Below, piece after piece: positions 21,828 through 28,592 of a stretch of DNA of 36,604 nucleotides. How positions within the stretch are numbered: the first letter of the stretch is position 1; the number at the start of each line of letters is the position of its first letter. The stretch comes from Vulcanimicrobiota bacterium. GTDB lineage: Bacteria; Vulcanimicrobiota; Vulcanimicrobiia; Vulcanimicrobiales; Vulcanimicrobiaceae. The position numbers were made by a program, and so were the translations under genes. Where the stretch lies: assembly GCA_003161435.1 (NCBI GenBank), contig PMOS01000038.1, positions 1 to 36,604 on the forward strand, written 5' to 3'. A model generated the notes under the pieces. The model had not been told where the DNA came from and did not search any database. It was given only the letters and a program-made list of their open reading frames with translations.

Positions 21828-22265
21828 CTACGACGACGAGTGCATCCCCGCCGCCACCATTGCCGCGCCGAAGAGGACTCCGCCGAGGATGCCCATCGCG
21901 ATTCCGACGACGAACACGATGACGCCCCACTTCGCCCACGCCGTCTGTACGGCGATGAACTGTTCGGTGCTCTGGAACTGGCGATTGGCAGCCATGATGC
22001 GGTTGCCTTTGAGACCGAGGTAGATCGCGAGTCCGAGCGCGGCGAGCGCCGCGAGGAAGTTGATGAACGGGATGAACTCGCAGACGAAGATGACGGCTGC
22101 GGCGATCTTGAGCTTCTGATCCGCGTTCCACCACACCCAGAAGAGCCAGAGGAAGAATGGTCCCCAGGTCCATCGGGCGAGGATCTCTTCGGGGATCGCA
22201 TTGCCCGCTGCTTGGGGGAATTCTTGGCCGGCGACGGCTGGCTGCACGAGTTGCTCCTTCCGCAT
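21828..22265 (-). CDS. Small membrane protein, W-x-W-G-x-FF family (DUF2628-like)
   Basis: The 145-residue protein has the layout of a widespread family of small inner-membrane proteins: [20 protein letters not shown] (24-43), a second hydrophobic region (54-86), the motif LGLKGNRI...[10 protein letters not shown] (84-103), a helix ending AWAKWG (109-114) and a last membrane segment (115-139). Members are found near many functions and have no established role. ATG 22265 is chosen since upstream codons look non-coding. A pair of hairpins lies between the DUF4870 gene and this one. The family match is from memory of the pattern. Confidence 0.7.
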   Translation of the reverse strand: MRKEQLVQPAVAGQEFPQAAGNAIPEEILARWTWGPFFLWLFWVWWNADQKLKIAAAVIFVCEFIPFINFLAALAALGLAIYLGLKGNRIMAANRQFQSTEQFIAVQTAWAKWGVIVFVVGIAMGILGGVLFGAAMVAAGMHSSS

Positions 22266-22333
22266 GTAATGCAACGCCTGAGCCGACCTCTGATCGAAGC
22301 CGGCGGACGCTGCACTGCTTCGCTGTTTCGAAA

Positions 22334-22376
22334 TGTACGCCCCTGCGAACGGGGCGCACACCCGGGGCGAACCCCG
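22334..22376 (-). terminator. Tandem hairpins between two membrane-protein genes
   Basis: Right after the DUF4870-type stop, the minus strand reads CGGGG-TTCG-CCCCG (22363-22376). Two bases later comes a 10-bp stem, TGTGCGCCCC with GGGGCGTACA (22334-22360, 7-base loop, one G-T wobble). Only a short TTT follows, so it may be a weak terminator, a processing or stability element, or an attenuator of the gene at 21828. Confidence 0.4.
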
Positions 22377-22931
22377 CTAGAACGAGTTGGTGGAGTCGGG
22401 CGGGGTCGGCGGGGTCGGCGGGGGCGGCACGGGCGGCGGGGGTGCGGCATTGTAGGGCTGCGCCGGCGGCGGCGGGGGTGCGTACGGCTGCGCCGGCGGG
22501 GGCGCGTTGTACGACGGGGGCGGCGTAAAGCTCGAGGTGAGGTTCACGGCGGCCGGCATGAACCGGTCGGTCCAGTCCGAGATGACCGGGAACCGCTGCG
22601 CGCCTCCCTGGATCGCCTTGATCGTCTGGATCACCCACATGACGAAGAACGCCAGCGCAAACAGCATGTAGACGAGGCCGAGGACCCAAGACAGCGTGTC
22701 GCCGATGCCCGGAACGAACAATAAGATGATGCGCACGATCGACAGCGCGATCGCGAAGACGATCCACGCGACGGCGAGCACGATCGACTGCACCGCGACG
22801 AAACGGACCCACTGTTGCGGCGGCTTCCCAAGCAGAATGACGAGTCCGCCAAGCCCCATGAAGAACGAGGCCACCCCGGCGGCGACGTTGGGAGCGAGAC
22901 CGAACGACGATTGATTCGGATCCTGAACCAT
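22377..22931 (-). CDS. DUF4870/Tic20-like membrane protein with proline-rich tail
   Basis: From ATG 22931, with AAGGGG about 10 bases upstream, the product is 184 residues. The N-terminal part (15-115) has three hydrophobic helices in the DUF4870 pattern: GVASFFMGLGGLVILLG, then VRFVAVQSIVLAVAWIVFA, then IGDTLSWVLGLVYMLFALA. A short conserved region (AIQGGAQRFPVISDW) follows. The last 45 residues are almost only Pro, Ala, Tyr and Asn, with repeated PPPP and PAQPY units, which is typical of a flexible interaction tail and likely to need elongation factor P for smooth translation. The role of the family in bacteria is not established. An open frame extends 36 codons upstream but looks non-coding. 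Confidence 0.75.
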   Translation of the reverse strand: MVQDPNQSSFGLAPNVAAGVASFFMGLGGLVILLGKPPQQWVRFVAVQSIVLAVAWIVFAIALSIVRIILLFVPGIGDTLSWVLGLVYMLFALAFFVMWVIQTIKAIQGGAQRFPVISDWTDRFMPAAVNLTSSFTPPPSYNAPPPAQPYAPPPPPAQPYNAAPPPPVPPPPTPPTPPDSTNSF

Positions 22932-23050
22932 GTTTGACGACCCCTTGCGGAACGCACACCGAGATACCCGGCTACCGCTGACCGTTCGCTTACCTGGCGG
23001 CGGTCGCCTCGTCCCGTGTAGCGGGCGCGGCAACCGCACGCCGGATGGCA

Positions 23051-23070
23051 GGGTAGTCCTTCAGCTACCC
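23051..23070 (-). terminator. Inverted repeat at the end of the HAD gene
   Basis: GGGTAG and CTACCC form a perfect 6-bp stem with an 8-base loop that contains the HAD stop codon. It closes the mannosidase operon. No T tract follows, so a terminator role is only possible. Confidence 0.25.
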
Positions 23071-23786
23071 CGTGCGAGCGGTAGAACGGCGAGTACTTCG
23101 GCGATCGTGTCGACGACCGCGTCGGGTCGGGGGCCGGCGGGCGGGATCGGGTGCGCGTGGACGTCGAGCAGCACGGTGAACAGACCGGCGGCGTGCGCGC
23201 CGACGACGTCGCGGCCGTAGCGGTCGCCGACCATTGCCGTGCGGACGGGCTCGCTCCCGAGCACGTGGCACGCATGGCGAAACAACTCGGGATCGGGCTT
23301 GACCATCCCGACCTCATCCGCCAGAAAAAACGCGTCGATCAGTTCGCGCAACCCGAGCCGGTCGATCTTGTCGTGGTGCGTCTCGGCGAAGCCGTTGGTC
23401 ACCAGGCCGAGCTTGCAGCCCCGTTCGCGCAACGCAGCGAGCAGCTCGCGCGCGCCGGGCGCGAGCTCGATCGCACCGGCGCGCGCGCGGCCGTACGCCG
23501 CCGCAGCCTCGACCGCGAGCCCACGGTCGTCGAGACCGACCGCGCGCAGCGCGTCCAACCACATGCGTTCGCGCTCGGCCTGAATTCCGAGGCTCAGCTG
23601 GTCCGGCGTCAACGCGGTCCAAAACGCCATGACCGCGCGCTCGTACGCCTCGGACAGCGCCTCGGGGTCGGTCGCGTGCTCGCGCGCAACGGCCTGCGCG
23701 ACCTCGCGCGACGCCGCGCGGTACGCGGTCGTATCGTCGTGCAGCGTGTCGTCGAGGTCGAACAAGACGGTGTCGATCGCGCGCAT
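23061..23786 (-). CDS. HAD-superfamily phosphatase (YjjG/haloacid dehalogenase type I)
   Basis: The 241-residue enzyme has the HAD core: motif I FDLDDTL (9-15) with nucleophile Asp10 and Asp12, a helical cap (about 18-110), motif II LVTNG, motif III Lys in VKPDPELF, and motif IV MVGDRYGRDVVGA. It is predicted to hydrolyse a small phosphate ester, such as a sugar phosphate, nucleotide or phosphoglycolate, in the cytosol; the substrate cannot be read from sequence. It starts at ATG 23786, 6 bases after the GH38 stop, and is the last gene of that operon. This would fit removal of phosphate from a sugar, but that link is inference. Confidence 0.9.
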   Translation of the reverse strand: MRAIDTVLFDLDDTLHDDTTAYRAASREVAQAVAREHATDPEALSEAYERAVMAFWTALTPDQLSLGIQAERERMWLDALRAVGLDDRGLAVEAAAAYGRARAGAIELAPGARELLAALRERGCKLGLVTNGFAETHHDKIDRLGLRELIDAFFLADEVGMVKPDPELFRHACHVLGSEPVRTAMVGDRYGRDVVGAHAAGLFTVLLDVHAHPIPPAGPRPDAVVDTIAEVLAVLPLARGS

Positions 23787-23792
23787 CGCTGT

Positions 23793-26237
23793 CTAGAAGC
23801 GCACGAGGAACGACCGGAGTGCGTACGGGCCCAGCTCGAAGACCAAATCCTCGTCGACGATCGCGACGTCGCCGGTAATCGGCCGCTCGACCGCGTCGAC
23901 CGGCACCGCCTCGCGCATGCGCCCGCCGCACCGCAACCTCAGCTCGCGGCGCGCACCGTCGCACTCGCGCACGCGAACGATCACCCCGGCCGCGTCGTCG
24001 GACGGATAGGTCGCGACGATCAGCACCGACGGGTCGTCGCAAGTGAAGAGGCGGACGCGATCCTCGCTCGTGTAGGTCGTCCAGGCGTGCTCGAGCGCGG
24101 AGATCGTCGCACCCGACGTCGGAACGAACGCATACGAGAGCCGTTGTTCGCCGCGATCGGCGAGCGGATCGGGCCAGCACGGCGAGCGCAGCAGCGAAGT
24201 CCCCAAGCGCACGCCGCCGCCGCCGAGCCCGACCGCGTTCCAACCGTAGAGGTCCGGCGTGAAAACCGCCAAACCGTCGCTGCCGTCGGTCACGTGCGCC
24301 CACCGCTGGCCGGGCACCTCGAACTTCGCCCGTCCGGCGTCATCATCGGGATACGCGGTGCGCACCAGCGTTCCGTGCTGCTGCCCGTAGCGTACGTCGC
24401 GCGCCTGCAGTGCAACGCGGTGCTCCGCGCGCAGCAGCACGTGGCTCTCTTTCCAGTCGGCGGCGAGCTCGACACGCAGCCACGGCTCGGCTTCGAGTAG
24501 CGCGAGGCGCATCGTAACGCCGGTCGCCTTGCCGACTGCGAGCCGCACGAGCAGTGTCTGGTCCTCGATCGACGTGCCGTCGGGTTTGACCCGCACCGCC
24601 TTGTGCGTGTAGCCGCGGTCGACGTTCCAGGCGTCCCATTTCTTGGGGCGGTCGACGTACGCCGCGAGCCCGTTGGCGACTGAGACGAGGTTTGGACCGT
24701 CGTGTCCGCTCAGCTCGACGATCGTCCCGTCGTCGCGGACGCGCGCGCGCACGTACTCGTTGGCGAACACCCACGCGTCGCCTTCGCGCTCGGGAGCGAT
24801 CGCCGGCGGCGGCACCAACCGCAGATCGCTGCGCGGCAGTATCGAGGCGGTCGACTCCCGTAGCCGCTCGACGATCGCGAAGGCGCGATCGTACTCGGCG
24901 TGCACGTCGGTATAGACCGCGCCGATCGCCGTGCCGGGCATCACGTCGTGGAACTGGGCGCGCAGCACGATCCGCCATGCGTTGCGGAGGTCGTCGCACA
25001 GCGCGCGCCGCACGCCCTCGGGCGCACGCACGGCGACGCACCACGCAGCGGCTTCCTCGGCGAAGGCAAGATCGCGCTCCAGCTGCGCGTTGCGCGTCTT
25101 GATGTCATGGTGCGTGGTGTACGTGCCGCGGTGCGTCTCGAGGTACAACTCGCCGCGATAGTCCGGCAGCGCTCCGCGCGCGACCACGTCGGTGAACCAC
25201 GCGTCGACGCGGGTCCAGCCGCGCGAGCCGTCGCCGACCGCGGCGAGGTCGGCATCGGTCGCGCCGCCTCCGCCGTCGCCGTAGCCCACGACCAGCATCT
25301 CGTCGCGCTCGCGCGCCGCCGCCAGCCGCTTCTCGTCGATCGGGCCGTCGTAACTGTCCAGCACCGCCGATATCAACGTCGAGCCGTCGTCGCCGATCCA
25401 GCGGAAGCGCGGATACGGCCAGCGCGTCGTCTCGTTCCATTGCAGCTTGGTCGTGGCGAAGTACGGGACACCGGCGTGCGCCGCGAGGATCGGAAAGGTC
25501 GAGGGAAAGCCGAACGTGTCGGGCAGCCACGCGACCGTCGGCTCGATCCCGACGTTGTCGCGCATCCAGCGGATGCCGTGGGCGAACTGGCGCAGCACCG
25601 ACTCACCGCTGGGAGCGTGGAGATCGAGCTCGACCCAGAGCGCCGCGACGCTCGCGTCCCAGTTGGTGCCGGCCTTCGCACGGATGCGATCGGCCAGATC
25701 GCGATCGGCGGCGAAGACCCAGGCGTACTCTTGCGGCTGGCTCTGCGCGTACACGTAGCGCGGATCGTTCTCCATCTCGCGCATCGCCGTCGCGAACGTG
25801 CGCAGCGCCTTGCGGCGCGTCGCGTCGTACGTCCAGAGCCAGGCGACGTCGAGGTGCGCGTGTCCGACCAGCGGGACGTCGATGTCCCGCCCCGGTTGCG
25901 CTTCACCGGCAACATCGACCTCGAGGTGCCGGCTAGGACGCTCGCTGGCGCGCGCCAGCATCAGCCGCCAGCGGAGTCCGTCGCCGTCGGGCAGGCCCGC
26001 GACGGGCAGCGAGCGGCGCTCGACCGTCAGCGCGATCTCGCGAAGGCCAGGCAGGGGCGGCAACGCGATCGTCCGGTGCATTCCGTCGAACGCTCCGCGC
26101 ACGACGCCGTCGACTCGCAACACCGCGCCGGTCCGCGTCGCATACGTGAAGCGCAGCGGCCCGCCCGGAAGCTCCGCGCGCGCGGCGAGGGTGACGACGG
26201 CCTCGTCGGCGCCGTGCGGGGCGAGCGGGATGCGCAT
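23793..26237 (-). CDS. Glycoside hydrolase family 38 alpha-mannosidase
   Basis: GH38 enzymes cleave alpha-linked mannose with retention, using one zinc ion. From ATG 26237 the product is 814 residues. A beta-rich N-terminal domain (1-115) is followed by the catalytic domain with GHAHLDVAWLW (125-135; zinc ligands His128 and Asp130), WLPDTFGF (237-244; nucleophile and zinc ligand Asp240) and QFHDVMPGTAIG (428-439; zinc ligand His430). Middle and C-terminal beta-sandwich domains follow, with WNVDRGY and FTPDLYGWNAVG. There is no signal peptide, so it is cytosolic, like bacterial mannosyl-glycerate or N-glycan-fragment mannosidases. Start and upstream stop share one base (TGATG). The open frame extends upstream through the secreted-protein gene but is not coding there. 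Confidence 0.94.
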   Translation of the reverse strand: MRIPLAPHGADEAVVTLAARAELPGGPLRFTYATRTGAVLRVDGVVRGAFDGMHRTIALPPLPGLREIALTVERRSLPVAGLPDGDGLRWRLMLARASERPSRHLEVDVAGEAQPGRDIDVPLVGHAHLDVAWLWTYDATRRKALRTFATAMREMENDPRYVYAQSQPQEYAWVFAADRDLADRIRAKAGTNWDASVAALWVELDLHAPSGESVLRQFAHGIRWMRDNVGIEPTVAWLPDTFGFPSTFPILAAHAGVPYFATTKLQWNETTRWPYPRFRWIGDDGSTLISAVLDSYDGPIDEKRLAAARERDEMLVVGYGDGGGGATDADLAAVGDGSRGWTRVDAWFTDVVARGALPDYRGELYLETHRGTYTTHHDIKTRNAQLERDLAFAEEAAAWCVAVRAPEGVRRALCDDLRNAWRIVLRAQFHDVMPGTAIGAVYTDVHAEYDRAFAIVERLRESTASILPRSDLRLVPPPAIAPEREGDAWVFANEYVRARVRDDGTIVELSGHDGPNLVSVANGLAAYVDRPKKWDAWNVDRGYTHKAVRVKPDGTSIEDQTLLVRLAVGKATGVTMRLALLEAEPWLRVELAADWKESHVLLRAEHRVALQARDVRYGQQHGTLVRTAYPDDDAGRAKFEVPGQRWAHVTDGSDGLAVFTPDLYGWNAVGLGGGGVRLGTSLLRSPCWPDPLADRGEQRLSYAFVPTSGATISALEHAWTTYTSEDRVRLFTCDDPSVLIVATYPSDDAAGVIVRVRECDGARRELRLRCGGRMREAVPVDAVERPITGDVAIVDEDLVFELGPYALRSFLVRF

Positions 26238-26629
26238 CACAGCGTTGCGGAGAGCCGGTCGTTGGAGCTGTTGCAGTTCGCCTGCGCCGCGTTGCGCGTG
26301 TCGAGCACGTAGCGGAACTCGACCACGAAGGGCGGACGATTCGACTGGTGTGGGAGCCGCACGCGAAATGCCGCGATATAGCTCTCTTTCATGCCGAGCA
26401 CCGGGATCGGCTGTTTCCCCAAGACGTTTCCGTGTTGCACGAGCTCGAGGTGCTGCACGGTCCCCGGCGGTTGCGACTGCCGGCCGTCGTTCTTCACGTC
26501 GAGCGTCACGATGTAGTTGTCGAACGCACGCTCGCGCGCCCGTACGATCTTGAGCGTTGGGTTCGCGATCAGCGGATCCGCGGCGCACGGCGCGGCGGTC
26601 AGCGCCGCTGCGAGCAGGACCGCCGGCAT
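26237..26629 (-). CDS. Secreted hypothetical protein (about 130 residues)
   Basis: From ATG 26629 the product starts with a signal peptide (MPAVLLAAALTAAPCAADP, cleavage near CAA-DP). The mature part is beta-rich (LKIVRARERAFDNYIVTLDVKN, FVVEFRYVLDT). It resembles immunoglobulin-like or CARDB-like domains that present a conserved N-D-G and a Pro-rich loop, but I do not recognise a named family. A GAGGGAGAGG stretch sits about 7 bases before the ATG, which favours it over the GTG directly upstream. The gene lies between the MBL-cupin and the mannosidase and is coupled to both by overlaps. It is the only exported product of that operon. Confidence 0.65.
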   Translation of the reverse strand: MPAVLLAAALTAAPCAADPLIANPTLKIVRARERAFDNYIVTLDVKNDGRQSQPPGTVQHLELVQHGNVLGKQPIPVLGMKESYIAAFRVRLPHQSNRPPFVVEFRYVLDTRNAAQANCNSSNDRLSATL

Positions 26630-27687
26630 CACGCCTCTCCCTCGAAATAGTCCAGCTGCGGCTGTTCGCGCACCAACGTCCCCGTCGCCTCAACCACGAA
26701 CTTGCGCGAATCGGGGTAGTAGCAAACGTCCCCAGGATCCGTATTCGCCACGGCGAGCACCAGCGCATCATCGTCGCCATCGTTGGTCACCCGGTGCGCG
26801 CCGCGCGATCCGGTCACGAAAGCGACGCAGTCGCCCGCGCGCAAGGCGAACGTCGCGGTCGGGGTGCGCAGCGTCGGCGCGCCGGCGAGCACGACGAACA
26901 ACTCTTCTTCGCGCGTATGCCAGTGGTACGGGCAGAACGACTCGCCGCGCGCGAGCCGGAACACGCCGTACCCGAGCCGCTCGGCGCCGATGAGACGACC
27001 GACCTCGGCCCAGGCGGCGGTGAACGGCGCGGGGTCCGCATCCGCGTGCAGCGTGAGCTCGTCGAAGACGTTGACCCGGTTGATCGCGACGCCGGTGCGC
27101 GCATCGAGCATCGCGCCGATCGCCTCGTGCGCGTTGCCGAATACGCAGGCTCCGTCGCCGACGAGCAGGTGGTCGATCGTGCGCGCGCGCAGCGAGCGCG
27201 CCGACAACGCGGCGCGCTCGGGGTCCGCGAGCTTGGCGTCGGGCATCAGCGTGAGCGCGCCGGCGGGCGTTCCCCACAGCGCGTCACCGACGATCGCCGC
27301 CTTGCGCGCACGATCGTAGAGCACGATCTCGCCGGGCGTCTTGAATCCGTCCAAACCGATCACGGTCCAGCCGAACACGACGTCGCCGGGCGCGACCGTG
27401 CGGTCGACCCCGATCGTGAGCGACGGAGCATCGAGCGCGCTCGCGATGACCTGTGCGCCGGTCGCCGCGACGACGGCCGCGGTTGCGCGTTCGTGGTCTC
27501 GATTGGTGATGACGACCGCGGCGACGCCGCGCCCGCGCAGGTCGTCGAGCAGTGCGTCGCCGGGTTCGATCGGATCGACGACCAGATTGCCCTCGGCCGA
27601 CGCCACGAAGAAGCCGTTGAAGTCCATCGCCCGATCGGGCTGCCAACGCGACCAGGACCACACGCCCGGGACAACCGTCTGCCGCAT
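26629..27687 (-). CDS. Metallo-beta-lactamase-fold and cupin fusion protein
   Basis: The 352-residue product (from ATG 27687) joins two domains. Residues 1-200 follow the metallo-beta-lactamase fold: GFFVASAEGNLVVDPIEP, VVITNRDHERATAAV (59-73), GDALWGTPAG and IDHLLVGDG. The usual H-x-H-x-D-H metal motif is reduced to N-R-D-H, so metal binding is altered. Residues 235-340 are a cupin with YHWHTREEELFVV (His255, His257 and the Glu cluster) and a later GAHRV His298, a complete metal site. The C-terminus has CYYPDSRKF. ATG 27717 is an alternative start. It opens the mannosidase operon and overlaps the next gene. A sugar- or small-acid-binding or isomerase role is possible but not shown. Confidence 0.78.
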   Translation of the reverse strand: MRQTVVPGVWSWSRWQPDRAMDFNGFFVASAEGNLVVDPIEPGDALLDDLRGRGVAAVVITNRDHERATAAVVAATGAQVIASALDAPSLTIGVDRTVAPGDVVFGWTVIGLDGFKTPGEIVLYDRARKAAIVGDALWGTPAGALTLMPDAKLADPERAALSARSLRARTIDHLLVGDGACVFGNAHEAIGAMLDARTGVAINRVNVFDELTLHADADPAPFTAAWAEVGRLIGAERLGYGVFRLARGESFCPYHWHTREEELFVVLAGAPTLRTPTATFALRAGDCVAFVTGSRGAHRVTNDGDDDALVLAVANTDPGDVCYYPDSRKFVVEATGTLVREQPQLDYFEGEA

Positions 27688-27782
27688 AGCATGGTGTCCG
27701 CCGAAGCGCAGCCGCATCCATTTCGGGCAACGGTACGGAGGGCCGGCCCGGTGGGTACAGGATGGCCGGAGGACCGCCCGCC

Positions 27783-28226
27783 ATGACCAAACGCCGCCTT
27801 GCCTGCTTTCTCGTCGCCGCCACCCTCGCCGCAGCCGCTGTGCCGAGCGCGCCCGCCCTCGCCGACGGCGCGGCCAGCACCCGGAACATCCTGCTCGGCG
27901 GTGCCGCGGCGACGCTGCTGATCATCAATCACAATCGCAAAGTGCACCAGAAGTACGCCGAATACGATCGCCGTCAAGCCGAGACGCAATCGCAGGCGAA
28001 CAACGCCGAGGCCGCCTACGAGTCCGAGCGCTCCGCGTACGCGCACGAAGCGGCGCTCGTCGCCGGCTACAAGCACGAAGTCGCCGTGCAGCACCAACAG
28101 GTTCTCGCGCTCCGGCACCGGATCGCCGTGTCGCAGCGCCGGGCGCAGCCGGGGTACCACCCCGTCGCCGCCGGCGCGCCGGCCTCGGGGGCCGGCCAGC
28201 CGTCGCTCGGCTGGGGCGCGCTCTAG
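27783..28226 (+). CDS. Secreted coiled-coil hypothetical protein
   Basis: The 147-residue product (ATG 27783, with GGAGGA about 10 bases upstream) has a signal peptide (TKRRLACFLVAATLAAAAV, cleavage near ALA-DG), a second hydrophobic stretch NILLGGAAATLLIINHN, and a charged helical coiled coil (about 55-120, rich in Gln, Glu, Ala, Lys, His and Tyr). A Gly/Pro/Ala tail follows. If the second hydrophobic part stays in the membrane, the protein is anchored with its coil in the periplasm. No family is recognised. It is followed after 3 bases by a lipoprotein gene, so the two form an operon. It is divergent from the mannosidase operon across 95 bases. Confidence 0.65.
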   Translation: MTKRRLACFLVAATLAAAAVPSAPALADGAASTRNILLGGAAATLLIINHNRKVHQKYAEYDRRQAETQSQANNAEAAYESERSAYAHEAALVAGYKHEVAVQHQQVLALRHRIAVSQRRAQPGYHPVAAGAPASGAGQPSLGWGAL

Positions 28227-28229
28227 CAC

Positions 28230-28592
28230 GTGATTCGGCTCGCGGCGGCCGCAGTGGCGCTGGTGATCGCCGCGATGGGGTGCGCGCATCACGGGGCCGA
28301 CCCGCAGGCGCTCGCGGACGACACGACCCGCGCCGTCTACAACCTCGACATCGACGCGACGACGGCGCACTTCGACGACGCGCTCAAGGGCCAAGTGACG
28401 CGCGGTACGATCGGCCAGCTCTCCGACGAGATGCACGCGCTCGGTGCGTACCAGGGCCTCAAGCCGGCGACCAGCGACCCCGACAAGGGCCGCTACGACT
28501 TCCAAGCCGCCTTCGACAAAGGAACGCTGCTCGTGCAGCTACGGCTCGACCCCGACGGCAAGATCGGCGCCTACCGGGTTACTCCACGCTAA
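28230..28592 (+). CDS. Small predicted lipoprotein
   Basis: From GTG 28230 the product is 120 residues with a lipoprotein signal (IRLAAAAVALVIAAMGC), giving lipidation at Cys18. The rest is one small alpha/beta domain: a helix with two Thr-rich turns (DTTRAVYNLDIDATTAHFDD), GQLSDEMHALGAYQGLKPAT, and strands RYDFQAAFDKGTLLVQLRL and KIGAYRVTP. This order (helices, then three or four strands) resembles the DUF3887/DUF4019 NTF2-like group, but I am not sure. Its TAA overlaps the TAG of the convergent DUF5916 gene (28589-28592). Confidence 0.68.
   Translation: MIRLAAAAVALVIAAMGCAHHGADPQALADDTTRAVYNLDIDATTAHFDDALKGQVTRGTIGQLSDEMHALGAYQGLKPATSDPDKGRYDFQAAFDKGTLLVQLRLDPDGKIGAYRVTPR

Noticed and set aside
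22932..23060. Possible riboswitch in the leader of the DUF4870 gene
   Set aside because: Several short GC stems can be drawn (for example CCCG-CTACA-CGGG), but no class-specific conserved core such as that of c-di-AMP, c-di-GMP or cobalamin elements could be matched.
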